Shown here: positions 27,151-36,699 of the stretch, piece after piece
Layout of the letters: each line of letters starts with the position of its first letter
Position numbering within the stretch: position 1 is the stretch's first letter
Assembly: GCF_009707865.1 (NCBI RefSeq)
Contig: NZ_WMBA01000026.1
Location: 31,765 to 95,764, forward strand
DNA: 64,000 bases
Direction: 5' to 3'
From: Amycolatopsis pithecellobii
Lineage (GTDB): Bacteria; Actinomycetota; Actinomycetes; Mycobacteriales; Pseudonocardiaceae
The notes under the pieces: generated by a model
Seen by the model: only the letters and a program-made list of their open reading frames with translations
Told to the model about the DNA's origin: nothing
The model's database searches: none
Program-made: the position numbers and the translations under genes

Positions 27151-27798
27151 ATGTCGTCGCGAATCACCCGGACAGTGGATCATCCCTCCGTCCCACAGGC
27201 ACGCCGTGTCACGATTCAGGTGGCTGTGCGCGCGACCGATCCCCTCGTTCAGGTGGGGGTGACCGGCGAGCTCTCGAAAGCCGCCGGTCTGCTGCTGGTC
27301 GACGACGAAGCCGACGCGGATGTGGTGGTGGCGGTCGCCGAGTCCGGGCTGCGGACGATGCTGAGCGCGCCGACCCGGCTGGTTCTGGTCGCGGACGAAC
27401 CACGCGAAGGTGAACTCTGGGCGGCGCTCGAATACGGACTCGTGGTCCTGATTCCGCGGGCGGAGGCGACTCCCCAGCGGTTGCTGCGTGCCATCGCCGA
27501 CGCTCATCACGAGCGCGGGCACCTGCCGGCCGATCAGCTCGGTGATCTGCTTCGCGGGCTGTCGAGGTTGCACGAGAACACCCTTGCCCCGCGGGATCTG
27601 ACGCTGAGTGTGCTGTCCCGCCGGGAAACCGAGGTGGTGCGGTTGCTGTCGGAGGGGCTCGGCACCGCCGAGATCGCCACGAAACTCAACTATTCCGAAC
27701 GCACGGTGAAGAACATCCTGCACGATCTGCAGGCCCGGCTCGGTCTGCGCAACCGCGCGCACGCGGTCGCCCACGCCCTTCGCCAAGGGTTGATCTGA
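27151..27798 (+). CDS. Orphan LuxR regulator with degenerate receiver (paralog 2)
   Basis: A 215-residue paralog of the proteins at 12045, 27884 and 58789. The receiver-like domain (TIQVAVRATDPLVQVGV) lacks the phospho-acceptor aspartate, reading DVVVAVAESG, and is shorter than in the others; the LuxR HTH is intact (SRRETEVVRLLSEGL, YSERTVKNILHDLQ). ATG 27151 is used, though its ribosome site is weak and GTG 27175 is possible; the track-length frame from 27061 has no supporting signal. It converges on the paralog at 27884, 85 nt away. It lacks the upstream motif shared by the other three. Confidence 0.82.
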   Translation: MSSRITRTVDHPSVPQARRVTIQVAVRATDPLVQVGVTGELSKAAGLLLVDDEADADVVVAVAESGLRTMLSAPTRLVLVADEPREGELWAALEYGLVVLIPRAEATPQRLLRAIADAHHERGHLPADQLGDLLRGLSRLHENTLAPRDLTLSVLSRRETEVVRLLSEGLGTAEIATKLNYSERTVKNILHDLQARLGLRNRAHAVAHALRQGLI

Positions 27799-27883
27799 AC
27801 CGGCGGCCGGCTCGTGGCCGGCCGCGCGGCAGATCTTCGAGTCCATTTCGGACAGTGTACAGCGGGGGTTTCCCGCGGGATGG

Positions 27884-28501
27884 TCAGATGACGCCGGCAC
27901 GCATCGCGTAGGCCACGGCGTGGGATCGGTTACGCAGCTGCAACCTGTTGGTCACCGCGTAGATCACGTTTTTCACGGTCCGCTCCGAATACCGGAGCCG
28001 GTCGGCGATTTCGCTGGTGTCCAAACCATCCGCCATCAGCCGCAGCACCTCGATCTCGCGCGGCGTGAGGTTGGCGTCGTCCAGACCATCCGGCGACATC
28101 CGCTCGCGGTGCAGCGCTTCCGCCTGCTCCACCAGCTTGCCGAGCAGGTTGGCCGGCACCCCGCCGGCCGCCGCGGTCTCGGCCGCGCGCACCAGCCGGT
28201 CGTCGGTCACCGCGCTGCGCGGCAATAGGGCCACCACGCGGCACTCGACCGCGGTCAGCAGCTCGACTTCCCGGATTTCGCTCAACACCAGCACAATCGG
28301 CTTGCCCAGTTCGCCGGCCAGAGTTCTCAACATGTTCACCGCGCGGGCGGAAAGACGTTCGCACGCCGCGACGACGACATCCACGTCGGCCGGCTGCGCA
28401 CGGGAAACCACGGTGACCCCGGACCGCGATGCCAGGCAATTGGTGAGGCCGGCGACCGCGATGGGATCCAGGGCACTGACGGCTATGCGGAGCTGCTCCA
28501 T
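27884..28501 (-). CDS. Orphan LuxR regulator with degenerate receiver (paralog 3)
   Basis: A 205-residue protein very like the one at 12045: the HTH ends NRSHAVAYAMRAGVI in both. The receiver acidic pocket is absent (DVVVAACERLS where DxxLLD would be expected). ATG 28501 has GGGAG nine bases upstream and aligns with the start of paralog 1, so the frame from 28549 is rejected. The shared 20-bp motif lies 55 nt upstream. The conserved HTH suggests overlapping DNA targets with paralog 1. Confidence 0.88.
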   Translation of the reverse strand: MEQLRIAVSALDPIAVAGLTNCLASRSGVTVVSRAQPADVDVVVAACERLSARAVNMLRTLAGELGKPIVLVLSEIREVELLTAVECRVVALLPRSAVTDDRLVRAAETAAAGGVPANLLGKLVEQAEALHRERMSPDGLDDANLTPREIEVLRLMADGLDTSEIADRLRYSERTVKNVIYAVTNRLQLRNRSHAVAYAMRAGVI

Positions 28502-28556
28502 GGTATCTGGCTCCCTTCGATTCCGATTTTCGTTGGCGGAATTCTGCACGGAAATC

Positions 28557-28576
28557 CTTCACGCCGTCTCTAGGCG
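28557..28576 (-). promoter_or_regulatory. Shared upstream motif, copy 2
   Basis: The plus strand reads CTTCACGCCGTCTCTAGGCG, 55 nt upstream of the LuxR start at 28501. It agrees with the copies at 12712 and 59491 at CTTCA, at the central TCTCTA and at most positions between. Confidence 0.5.
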
Positions 28577-28609
28577 GTCTACACGCGGTCTCCATGCGAC
28601 TACACGCCG

Positions 28610-28640
28610 GCCGGTGGCCGGATCGGGACCGGCCACCGGC
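28610..28640 (-). terminator. Terminator of the permease gene
   Basis: A 12-bp perfect stem: GCCGGTGGCCGG (28610-28621) and CCGGCCACCGGC (28629-28640) with a 7-nt loop. It lies 14 nt past the permease stop on the minus strand and has no T-tract. Confidence 0.75.
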
Positions 28641-28654
28641 TGACACCCGGCTTG

Positions 28655-30124
28655 CTACACGGGTTCGGTAAAGCCCGACGCGAGAGCCCGTTCCTCGGCG
28701 ATCCGGCGGACCCGGCCGCGAACCGCGAGCCAGCCCAGCACCAGAAGCAGTGCGATACCAGGCAAACCGTAAATCAGGATGCGCCCGCTCTCGCCATTGA
28801 AGTAACTCAATGCCAGCACGCCGATCAGGAAGACGAGCGTGACGTAGTTGGTGTACGGCGCCCCAGGGAGCCGATAGGACGGCCGCTCCATTTCGCCCTT
28901 CTTCGCCTTGCGGTACAAGGCAAGGTTACAGACGACGATCATCGACCACATCGCGATGATGCCCACGGCGGAGAACTCGAGCGCGATCTCGAACGCCTCG
29001 TTCGGCACGACCATGTTCATCACGATGCCCATGAGGTAGACCACCGCGGTGAGCAGCACGCCACCGAAGGGAACGCCACGCTTGTTCATCAGCGCGGTGA
29101 ACTTCGGCGCGGAACCCGCTGCCGCCAACGACTTCAGGATCCGGCCGGTGGAGTACAGACCCGAGTTGACACTGGAAAGCGCGGCGGTCATCACGATCAG
29201 GTTCATCACACCGCCGGCCGCGGGCACACCCAGCTTCGACAACACCGTGACGAAGGGGCTTTCCCCGGCCTTGAAGTCGGTCCACGGCAGCAGCATGACC
29301 AGCAGCACGACGGAACCGATGTAGAACACGGCGATCCGCCACGCCACCGAGTTGACGGCCTTCGGGATCACCTTCTTCGGGTTGTCGGTCTCGCCCGCGG
29401 TCACGCCGACCATCTCGATACCGGCGTAGGCGAACACGACGCCCTGCAGGATCAGCACCGCCGGCAGGACACCGGCCGGGAAGATACCACCGTGGTCGAA
29501 GATCAGGCTCGGCCCGGTCACGTTCCCAGCCACTGGATGCCGGGTGACGAGCAGGACGATACCGGCGATCATGAAGCCGACGAGCGCGACGACCTTGATC
29601 GCGGCGAACCAGAACTCCAGTTCCCCGAACAGTTTCACCGACACCATGTTCACCGCGAGGATGACGAACAACGCGATGAGAGCCGGGATCCACTGCGGCA
29701 CATTCGGCCAGAAGAACTGCGTGTACTTCGCGACCGCGGTGACGTCCGCGATACCCGCGGTGGCCCACTGCAGGAAGTACATCCAGCCGGAGAAGAAAGC
29801 CGCCTTCTCGCCGAGGAATTCGCGCGAGTACGAGACGAACGAACCCGAGGTGGGGCGGTGCATCACCAGTTCACCCATGGCACGCACGACAAGGAACGCG
29901 AACACACCCGACACCGCGTACACAATGGCCAGCGCAGGTCCCGACGAGTGCAGCCGCGAGCCGGCGCCGAGGAACAGACCGGTTCCGATCGCACCACCGA
30001 TCGCGATCATCTGCACCTGGCGGCTGCTCAGACCCTTGTGATAGCCGGCGTCCTCGTGATCGAACTGGCCGGTACCGGCCGCTCGTGGCCCGCTATCGAC
30101 AGGCGGGCTCGAAGGTTGGGACAT
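28655..30124 (-). CDS. ansP: L-asparagine permease (APC superfamily)
   Basis: A 489-residue amino-acid permease with 12 predicted membrane helices. Family motifs are clear: GYHKGLSSRQVQMIAIGGAI at the first helix, GTGLFLGAGSRL, HRPTSGSFVSYSREFLGEKA, and GVVFAYAGIEMVGVTAGE. The pattern agrees closely along its length with what I recall of Salmonella AnsP, a proton-coupled asparagine importer, so asparagine is the likely substrate, though other amides are possible. It is divergent from NAD-glutamate dehydrogenase with a 263-nt shared upstream region, pairing uptake with amino-acid nitrogen catabolism. Confidence 0.92.
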   Translation of the reverse strand: MSQPSSPPVDSGPRAAGTGQFDHEDAGYHKGLSSRQVQMIAIGGAIGTGLFLGAGSRLHSSGPALAIVYAVSGVFAFLVVRAMGELVMHRPTSGSFVSYSREFLGEKAAFFSGWMYFLQWATAGIADVTAVAKYTQFFWPNVPQWIPALIALFVILAVNMVSVKLFGELEFWFAAIKVVALVGFMIAGIVLLVTRHPVAGNVTGPSLIFDHGGIFPAGVLPAVLILQGVVFAYAGIEMVGVTAGETDNPKKVIPKAVNSVAWRIAVFYIGSVVLLVMLLPWTDFKAGESPFVTVLSKLGVPAAGGVMNLIVMTAALSSVNSGLYSTGRILKSLAAAGSAPKFTALMNKRGVPFGGVLLTAVVYLMGIVMNMVVPNEAFEIALEFSAVGIIAMWSMIVVCNLALYRKAKKGEMERPSYRLPGAPYTNYVTLVFLIGVLALSYFNGESGRILIYGLPGIALLLVLGWLAVRGRVRRIAEERALASGFTEPV

Positions 30125-30387
30125 GAAGAGTTCCTCTGCGTATCAGGGACTTCGTCCGTAGCGGGCAGGCGGCGCGGAAAAATTCGGTGCGCCATAGCCG
30201 TACATGATGTGAGCGCGATTACCACCACGGCAACGCTGCTTAGGAGAGACTTGATGTCGGCTTGACGGGAATTTAGTCGGGGGACCCGGCACGCCCAAAA
30301 CGTCAAGTCCTGCTCAAACAGCCTGGCGGAGCGCGGCAGGGGATGGCAGATTTTCCCGGCAGAAACCGGGAAGAGGCGATCAGTGTC

Positions 30388-33300
30388 ATGACCGTGACCG
30401 ACGAGAAGTCCACTGCGGACTCACGATTCGACGAGCTGGTCCGGCTGTATTACCGCGCGGCCGGCGCGCCGACCGCGGAGGAGACCGAACTCGTCCGCGC
30501 GCACCAGACCCTCGCGCGGGTACGGCAAGCCGGCACCACGCGCATCGAGACTACCGATCATCCGGCGGCGCCGACAACGGTGCTCCAGCTGGTCACCGAC
30601 GACATGCCGGGACTGGTGGACTCGGTGCTCGACGAGCTTGCCCATCAGGGCATCCGGGTACGGCGGGTCGTGCACCCGATCGTCGTGGTGCGGCGCGATT
30701 CTTCCGGCGCGCTGACCGAAGTGCTGCCCGACGCCGACCCGGAGCGCCCGGAGGCCGGCACGATCGTCGAGTCGTGGATCAGCGTCGAGGTCGACCGGAT
30801 CAGCGGTCCAGACCAGCTCGACGAGCTGCGTGACCGGCTGTCCTCGGTGCTGAACGACGTGCGCGAGGTCATCGACGCCGGCGAGGAAATGCGGTCGGTC
30901 GCACTGGACCTCGCGGGCGAACTGTCCGATCCGGACACCGCGGCGCTGCTGGGCTGGCTCGCCGACGGTCACTTCATGTTCCTCGGCTACCGGTTCGACG
31001 ATCTCACCGCGGACTCCGGCAGGCCCGGAATCGGCTTGCTGCGCAAGGAAAGCAGCCTTCTCGCCGGACTGGACGCCGCGGGCGGGGCCGAACTGGAGCT
31101 GACCAGAGCGACCGGACGGTCCACAGTGCACGGTCCGGGTACGCCGTTCTCGGTGACCGTCCGGATCTTCGCCGGTGCCGAGGTCACCGGCGCGCACCGG
31201 TTCGTCGGCGCCTTCACCACCGCGGCGAAACACGAAGACGTCACGACCATCCCGGTGGTCTCGGACCGCGTCAAGCGCGCCATCCACGAGGCCGGTGTCC
31301 CGCTGGACTCCCACTCCGGCCGGGGCATGCTCGCCGTCCTGCAGGACCTGCCGCGCACCGAGTTGTTCTCCGCGGACTGGAAGTTCCTGCACGACACCGC
31401 GACCGGTGTGCTGGCCTCGGCCGAGCGGCACCGGCCACGGCTGTTCGTGCGGCGCGATCCCTGGCACCGCTTCTATTCGTGCCTGGTCTACCTCGCCAGG
31501 GACCGGTTCACCACCACGTCCCGCACCGCGATGGAGCAGGTCCTGCGCACCCGGCTGGGCGGCACGTCCGTCGAGCACACCCTGCGCGCGGGTGAAGCGG
31601 CGCTGACCGCCGTCCAGTTCGTCGTGCACACCGATCCCGGACACCGGACCGAGCCGGATATTCCGCTCATCCACGAGGAAATCTCCGCCGCGGTGCGTAC
31701 CTGGGAGGACCGGTTCATCGACGCGATCCTCGCCGAGCCCGACCCGGACGGCACGGCCGAATCGCGTCAGCGCTACGCGAGCGCGTTCCCCGAAGCGTAC
31801 AAAGAGGACTTCGGCGCCGAGGTGGGCCTGGCCGATCTGCGCCGCCTGCAAGCGCTTTCCGGCGACGGGGACCTGTCGCTGTCGGTCTACGTCCCACCGG
31901 ACGCCGAACCGGGCGAAGCGCGGTTCAAGGTGTACCTGCGAGGCGCGCGGATCACGTTGTCCGCGGTACTTCCGGTGCTGGACCGGATGGGCGTCGAGGT
32001 GGTCGATGAGCGACCGTACGAGATCGAGTGGGACAGCGTCCCGCGCTGGATCTTCGATTTCGGCCTGGCACACGAGGAAACCGGTGTCTGGCGGGACGAG
32101 GACGTGCGGACGCGGTTCTCCGAGACGTTCGCCGCGGTGTGGCGCGGGGACGCCGAGGCCGACCGGTTCAACGCGCTCGTGGTGCGGACCCCGCTCGGCT
32201 GGCGACAGGCCGCGCTGCTGCGCGCCTACGCCAAATACCTGCGCCAGGTCGGCACCACCTACAGCGACAGTTACTTGCAGGACACCGTGCTGTCCCATCC
32301 CCAGGTGGCCACCGCGCTGGTCCGGCTCTTCGAGACCCGGTTCGACCCGGAGCTCGACGACCAGGCCCGGGAGCAGCGGACCGAAGAACTCGACACCGAG
32401 ATCAGCCGCATGGTCGACGAGGTCACCAGCCTCGACGCGGACCGGATCCTGCGTGGCTACCTCGGTCTGGTGCACGCGACGCTGCGCACCAACTACTTTT
32501 CCTTCAGCGGCAAGAAGAACGGGCCGTGCGCGGAGCACGTGCTGTCGCTGAAACTGAATTCGCGCGAGGTGCCCGGCCTGCCCGAACCAAGGCCCCACCG
32601 CGAGATCTTCGTGTACTCACCGCGGGTGGAAGGCGTGCACCTGCGCTTCGGCCCGGTGGCGCGTGGTGGGCTGCGCTGGTCGGACCGGCCGGAGGACTAC
32701 CGCACCGAGATCCTCGGTCTGGTCAAGGCACAGGCGGCGAAGAACGCGGTGATCGTGCCCGTCGGCGCCAAGGGCGGGTTCGTCGTCAAGCGCCCGGCCG
32801 GGCGCGGGGCGCTGGCGACCGAAGCCGTCGACTGCTACCGGATGTTCATCTCGGGCCTGCTCGACGTCACCGACAATCTTGTCGCCGGGCAGGTCGTGCC
32901 GCCGGAGCGGGTGGTCCGCCACGACGGGGACGACGCGTACCTGGTGGTCGCGGCGGACAAGGGAACGGCCACTTTTTCCGACTACGCCAACGAAGTCTCG
33001 GCCAAGTACGGGTTCTGGCTCGGCGACGCGTTCGCGTCCGGTGGTTCGGTGGGCTACGACCACAAGGTCATGGGGATCACCGCCCGTGGCGCGTGGGAAA
33101 GCGTCAAGCGGCACTTCCGGGAACTGGGGGTGGACACGCAGCGCGAGGACTTCACGGTCGCCGGGGTCGGTGACATGTCCGGCGACGTGTTCGGCAACGG
33201 AATGCTGCTCTCCCGCCACATCCGGCTGGTGGCCGCCTTCGATCACCGCCACGTGTTCGTCGATCCCGACCCGGACCCGGCGGTGTCGTTCGCGGAACGG

Positions 33301-35055
33301 CAACGACTGTTCGCGCTGCCGCGCTCGTCGTGGGCCGACTACGACCAGGCCAAGCTCAGCGCGGGTGGCGGAATCTGGCCGCGTACCGCGAAATCCATCC
33401 CGCTCAACCCGCGGCTGCGTGCCGCGCTGGGCATCGACGACGACGTCCCGCACCTGTCCCCCACCGAACTGATCAGGGCCGTCCTGCGTGCGCCGGTGGA
33501 CCTGCTGTGGAACGGCGGGATCGGCACCTACGTGAAGTCGTCGGCCGAAACCCATGCCGACGCACGGGACAAGGCGAACGACGCGGTCCGGGTCAACGGT
33601 GCGGACCTGCGGGCCAAGGTCGTCGGCGAAGGCGGCAACCTCGGCCTCACCCAGCTCGGCCGGATCGAGTTCGCCCGCGCCGGTGGCAAGATCAACACCG
33701 ACGCGCTGGACAACTCGGCCGGGGTTTCCTGCTCCGACCACGAAGTGAACATCAAGATCCTGCTGGATCAGCTGGTCGCCGGGAAAGCGCTTTCCGTCGA
33801 GGAACGCAACAGCAGGCTGGCCGTGCTGACCGATGAGGTCGCGGACACGGTGCTGGACGGCAACACCCGGCAGAACAAGATGCTGGGTGTCAGCCGGTCT
33901 CACGCCGCCGCGATGCTGTCGGTGCATGCCCGGCTGATCCGGTACCTAGAAACCCGGCATGGTCTGGACCGCGAGCTGGAAGCGTTGCCCGCCAAGAAGG
34001 AACTGGCCGCGCTCGAACGGGCCGGGGAGGGGCTCACGTCTCCCGAGCTGGCGACCGTGCTAGCCCACGTCAAGCTCGCCCTCAAGGCGGACGTTCTGTC
34101 CAGCGAGCTGCTCGACGAGGCCGCCTTCACCCGCCGGGTGCCGGAATACTTCCCGCGCCCGCTGCGGGAAGGGCTCACCGCCGAGATCGAGCGGCACCCG
34201 CTGCGCCGCGAGATCGGCGCGACGCTGCTGGTCAACGACGTCGTCGACAACGCGGGACTGACCTACGCTTTCCGGCTGGCGGAAGAGATGTCGGTCGACT
34301 CGGCCGACGCGGTCCGCGCGTTCGCCGTGGTGACCGAGGTCTACGACCTGCGCGCACTGTGGGAGCGGATCGACGAGGCGGCGGCGTCACTGCCGACCAC
34401 GGTCACCGACCGGTTGATCCTGGAGACCCGCCGCCTGCTCGATCGCGCGTCGCGCTGGATCCTGTCCAACCGGCCGCAGCCGCTGGACGTCGACGCCGAG
34501 ATCGCGCGGTTCGCCCCGGTCGTGCGGCCACTGGCCGCCGAGGTCACCGACCTGCTCCGCGGCCACGAACGGGACGCCGTCGAGCAGGAAACCCAGCGTC
34601 TGGCCGAAATCGGGGTGCCGGAACCGCTCGCCCGCCAGATCGCCTCGCTGCTGGCCACCTATCCCCTGCTGGACATCGCCGAGGTCGCGAGTGCCGCCGA
34701 CGGGACGACCCCGCGCACGGCCGCCGAGCTGTACTACACGCTCGCCGACCGGCTCGGCATGGACAAGCTGCAGGACGCGGTGAGCGCATTGGACCGGGAC
34801 GACCGCTGGCATTCGCTGGCCCGGCTCGTGCTGCGTGACGACCTGTACGCCTCACTGCGTGCGGTCACGCTGGGCGTGGCGGTCGCCGGTGGCGGCGACG
34901 AACCGGTCGAAACCCGGATCGAAACGTGGGCGAAGGTCAGCGGCCCCCGCCTCGCCAGGGCGAAGCTCGTGCTCGACGAGCTCGCGGGCTCCGGCAAGGT
35001 CGATCTGCCCGCGCTGACCGTGGCGGTCGAGCAGATCCGCAGCCTGGTCGCCTGA
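30388..35055 (+). CDS. gdh: NAD-specific glutamate dehydrogenase, large (180-kDa) class
   Basis: A 1555-residue enzyme of the GDH_180 class, close to the 1600-residue norm. The N-terminal ~700 residues hold ACT-like regulatory domains; the catalytic core (about 700-1150) has PVGAKGGFVVKRP with the substrate-binding lysine and VGDMSGDVFGNGMLLS of the coenzyme region. It deaminates glutamate to 2-oxoglutarate and ammonia with NAD+, a catabolic role; allosteric control by amino acids is known for the class. ATG 30388 (MTVTDEKS) is preferred over ATG 30343, whose AGGGG lies directly on the start codon. Divergent from the asparagine permease. Confidence 0.96.
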   Translation: MTVTDEKSTADSRFDELVRLYYRAAGAPTAEETELVRAHQTLARVRQAGTTRIETTDHPAAPTTVLQLVTDDMPGLVDSVLDELAHQGIRVRRVVHPIVVVRRDSSGALTEVLPDADPERPEAGTIVESWISVEVDRISGPDQLDELRDRLSSVLNDVREVIDAGEEMRSVALDLAGELSDPDTAALLGWLADGHFMFLGYRFDDLTADSGRPGIGLLRKESSLLAGLDAAGGAELELTRATGRSTVHGPGTPFSVTVRIFAGAEVTGAHRFVGAFTTAAKHEDVTTIPVVSDRVKRAIHEAGVPLDSHSGRGMLAVLQDLPRTELFSADWKFLHDTATGVLASAERHRPRLFVRRDPWHRFYSCLVYLARDRFTTTSRTAMEQVLRTRLGGTSVEHTLRAGEAALTAVQFVVHTDPGHRTEPDIPLIHEEISAAVRTWEDRFIDAILAEPDPDGTAESRQRYASAFPEAYKEDFGAEVGLADLRRLQALSGDGDLSLSVYVPPDAEPGEARFKVYLRGARITLSAVLPVLDRMGVEVVDERPYEIEWDSVPRWIFDFGLAHEETGVWRDEDVRTRFSETFAAVWRGDAEADRFNALVVRTPLGWRQAALLRAYAKYLRQVGTTYSDSYLQDTVLSHPQVATALVRLFETRFDPELDDQAREQRTEELDTEISRMVDEVTSLDADRILRGYLGLVHATLRTNYFSFSGKKNGPCAEHVLSLKLNSREVPGLPEPRPHREIFVYSPRVEGVHLRFGPVARGGLRWSDRPEDYRTEILGLVKAQAAKNAVIVPVGAKGGFVVKRPAGRGALATEAVDCYRMFISGLLDVTDNLVAGQVVPPERVVRHDGDDAYLVVAADKGTATFSDYANEVSAKYGFWLGDAFASGGSVGYDHKVMGITARGAWESVKRHFRELGVDTQREDFTVAGVGDMSGDVFGNGMLLSRHIRLVAAFDHRHVFVDPDPDPAVSFAERQRLFALPRSSWADYDQAKLSAGGGIWPRTAKSIPLNPRLRAALGIDDDVPHLSPTELIRAVLRAPVDLLWNGGIGTYVKSSAETHADARDKANDAVRVNGADLRAKVVGEGGNLGLTQLGRIEFARAGGKINTDALDNSAGVSCSDHEVNIKILLDQLVAGKALSVEERNSRLAVLTDEVADTVLDGNTRQNKMLGVSRSHAAAMLSVHARLIRYLETRHGLDRELEALPAKKELAALERAGEGLTSPELATVLAHVKLALKADVLSSELLDEAAFTRRVPEYFPRPLREGLTAEIERHPLRREIGATLLVNDVVDNAGLTYAFRLAEEMSVDSADAVRAFAVVTEVYDLRALWERIDEAAASLPTTVTDRLILETRRLLDRASRWILSNRPQPLDVDAEIARFAPVVRPLAAEVTDLLRGHERDAVEQETQRLAEIGVPEPLARQIASLLATYPLLDIAEVASAADGTTPRTAAELYYTLADRLGMDKLQDAVSALDRDDRWHSLARLVLRDDLYASLRAVTLGVAVAGGGDEPVETRIETWAKVSGPRLARAKLVLDELAGSGKVDLPALTVAVEQIRSLVA

Positions 35056-35182
35056 CGCGGCGCCCTGGCCGGAGGGGCAGCGAATGCCCGCCTGTCGGGG
35101 CAAACGACCCCCGGTGGCATTGCCACGCACAGCAAGCACGCAGCAGTATTTCCGTAACCGGAACTGAGGCGGAGGCTTCTGA

Positions 35183-35869
35183 GTGCGCGCGCTACTGGTC
35201 GAAGATGACGCTCGGGTCGCCGCGGCGATCCGGTCCGCACTGGCCAGGCGTGGCATAGTCGTCGACTGGGTCGGCACCGGCCGTGAGGCGCTCGCCAAGG
35301 CCGCCGACGCGGACGTCGTCCTGCTGGACCTCGGTCTGCCGGACATGAACGGCTTCGACGTATGCCGGGCCATCCGCGACCGCGGTGACGTGGCGATCAT
35401 CGTGGTGTCGGCCAAGGGCCAGGTGGACGACCGGATCCTGGGCCTGCGTTCCGGCGCGGACGACTACCTCGTGAAACCGTTCAACGTGGACGAACTGATC
35501 GCGCGGGCGGACGCCGTGCTACGGCGGCGCCGGGCGACCGAGGCTGCCCGTTCGGACCGGTTGCGGTTGCAGGACGTGGAAATCGATTTGCCCCGCCATG
35601 AGGTTTCGGTGGCTGGCGAGCCGATTGCCCTGTCCCGCAAGGAGTTCCAGTTGCTGGCGATGCTCGCGGCCGCCGACGGCGAGGTCTGCCCCCGTGACCG
35701 GCTGATCGCCGAGGTGTGGGGTGAGACCTGGGCCGGCGCGAACCGCACGCTCGACGTCCACGTCGCGACACTGCGCACCAAACTGGGCAGGCCCGGCCTG
35801 ATCGTGACGGTGCGCGGCGTCGGTTACCGCCTGGTGGGCCGCGTGGTCCGGACCGCACCGGCGGAATGA
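35183..35869 (+). CDS. OmpR/PhoB-family response regulator
   Basis: A 228-residue response regulator from GTG 35183 (GGAGG upstream). The receiver has acidic pocket EDD (7-9), phospho-acceptor Asp49 in LLDLGLPDM, Ser in VVSAKG and Lys in LVKPF. The C-terminal winged helix (LSRKEFQLLAMLAAA, then LDVHVATLRTKLG, VRGVGYRL) is complete. Its presumed kinase partner is at 36993, separated by four small exported peptides, so signal and system are probably linked. Two copies of GACTTCCGGGCA downstream, at 35902 and 36218, are candidate binding sites. Confidence 0.94.
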   Translation: MRALLVEDDARVAAAIRSALARRGIVVDWVGTGREALAKAADADVVLLDLGLPDMNGFDVCRAIRDRGDVAIIVVSAKGQVDDRILGLRSGADDYLVKPFNVDELIARADAVLRRRRATEAARSDRLRLQDVEIDLPRHEVSVAGEPIALSRKEFQLLAMLAAADGEVCPRDRLIAEVWGETWAGANRTLDVHVATLRTKLGRPGLIVTVRGVGYRLVGRVVRTAPAE

Positions 35870-35901
35870 ACACCTCGTGGCAGATGCGGGCAAGGGGTAG
35901 C

Positions 35902-35991
35902 GACTTCCGGGCAGTGTGACGGAGCCCGGCGGAAAGCGCGGGTAGCTTCCCCGGCGACGTATTCCACCTCACGCATGCCGAGGAGATGTTC
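35902..35991 (+). promoter_or_regulatory. Duplicated leader, copy 1 (upstream of peptide A)
   Basis: Starts with GACTTCCGGGCA (35902-35913), runs through a CCGGCGA.GTATTCCACCTC segment and ends at a GAGGAGATGTTC ribosome site. The same order recurs at 36218-36306, so the leader was duplicated with the gene. It may hold a promoter and response-regulator site. Confidence 0.6.
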
Positions 35992-36165
35992 ATGAAAGAC
36001 AAGGCCTCTTCCCGTCGCACCATCCTGATGCGACGAAGTCTCACGCTGTTCGCCGCGCTGGCTTTCGCGTTCGTGCTGGGCGGCGGTCTCGGCGGCCCGC
36101 CGCCCCCGGTCATTTCCGGCTTTGGCGGTGGTCTCGGCGGCCCCCCGCCGCCGGTCCAGTGGTGA
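35992..36165 (+). CDS. Small exported peptide A, Gly/Pro repeat
   Basis: A 57-residue product from ATG 35992 with GAGGAG upstream. The N-terminus is basic (RRTILMRRS) followed by a hydrophobic segment (LTLFAALAFAFVLG), a plausible signal peptide or anchor. The rest consists of two near-identical copies of GGGLGGPPPPV. Too short to have been listed by length-filtered gene calls. It sits between the response regulator and peptide B; the leader is shared with B but the mature part is unrelated. Unknown function; possible extracellular signal. Confidence 0.6.
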   Translation: MKDKASSRRTILMRRSLTLFAALAFAFVLGGGLGGPPPPVISGFGGGLGGPPPPVQW

Positions 36166-36217
36166 CACCGGTCGGCTGAATTGCGGCGCCAGTTCGTGGT
36201 TACGGGCATCGCGCAGT

Positions 36218-36306
36218 GACTTCCGGGCACAGTGACGAAACTCAACCGAACAACGCGCGTAATTTCTCCGGCGAGGTATTCCACCTCGCGATTTAAGGAG
36301 ATGTTG
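36218..36306 (+). promoter_or_regulatory. Duplicated leader, copy 2 (upstream of peptide B)
   Basis: Matches copy 1 at GACTTCCGGGCA (36218-36229), the following CAGTGACG, the TCCGGCGAGGTATTCCACCTC segment and an AAGGAGATGTTG ribosome site. The first part lies 316 bp from its partner. Confidence 0.6.
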
Positions 36307-36498
36307 ATGAAAGAAAAGCAGTCCCTGGCACGCCGGATCGCTGCACTGTTCGGTGCCCTGGCAGTCGCGTCACTGGCCGCATACGGAGCTTTCGGGGACT
36401 CCACTCCGCCGGACCCGACCCAGTTCTCGTTCTGGGGCCACGCCGACGGCGCCCCCCTGGACGCGACCCAGTTCGTCTTCTTCAAAGGCATCAACTGA
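36307..36498 (+). CDS. Small exported peptide B, aromatic DxTQF motifs
   Basis: A 63-residue product from ATG 36307 (AAGGAG upstream). The signal-like N-terminus SLARRIAALFGALAVASLAA is shared with peptides C and D. The mature part has two aromatic motifs, PDPTQFSFWG and LDATQFVFFKG, an internal duplication. Tyr26 stands where peptide D has a lipobox Cys. The TGA overlaps the ATG of peptide C (TGATG... shared A), so B and C are translationally coupled. Confidence 0.68.
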   Translation: MKEKQSLARRIAALFGALAVASLAAYGAFGDSTPPDPTQFSFWGHADGAPLDATQFVFFKGIN

Positions 36499-36662
36499 TG
36501 ACCGGAAGGGGATCTCTGGCGCGCCGGGTCACCGCGCTCTTCGGTGCGCTGGCTGTCGCATCCCTGGCCGCATACGGAATCTTCGCGGCCTCCACTCCCC
36601 CCGACCCGACCCAGTTCTCGTTCTTCAGCGTCGCCAGTGATCGGCCGTTCGGGGTCAATTGA
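36498..36662 (+). CDS. Small exported peptide C
   Basis: A 54-residue paralog of B: the signal region differs in few residues (SLARRVTALFGALAVASLAA), followed by STPPDPTQFSFFSVAS and a short tail ending FGVN. Only one aromatic motif is kept. Its start overlaps the stop of B. The nucleotide sequence of its 3' end recurs, out of frame, after peptide D, showing that C and D arose by tandem duplication. Confidence 0.66.
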   Translation: MTGRGSLARRVTALFGALAVASLAAYGIFAASTPPDPTQFSFFSVASDRPFGVN

Positions 36663-36699
36663 CCGCTGACCGCGGGCTACATCGAAAAAGGAGATGTTG

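Noticed and set aside
30421..32598. 725-residue minus-strand frame inside the glutamate dehydrogenase gene
   Set aside because: Antisense shadow of a well-supported enzyme; composition typical of reversed high-GC codons.
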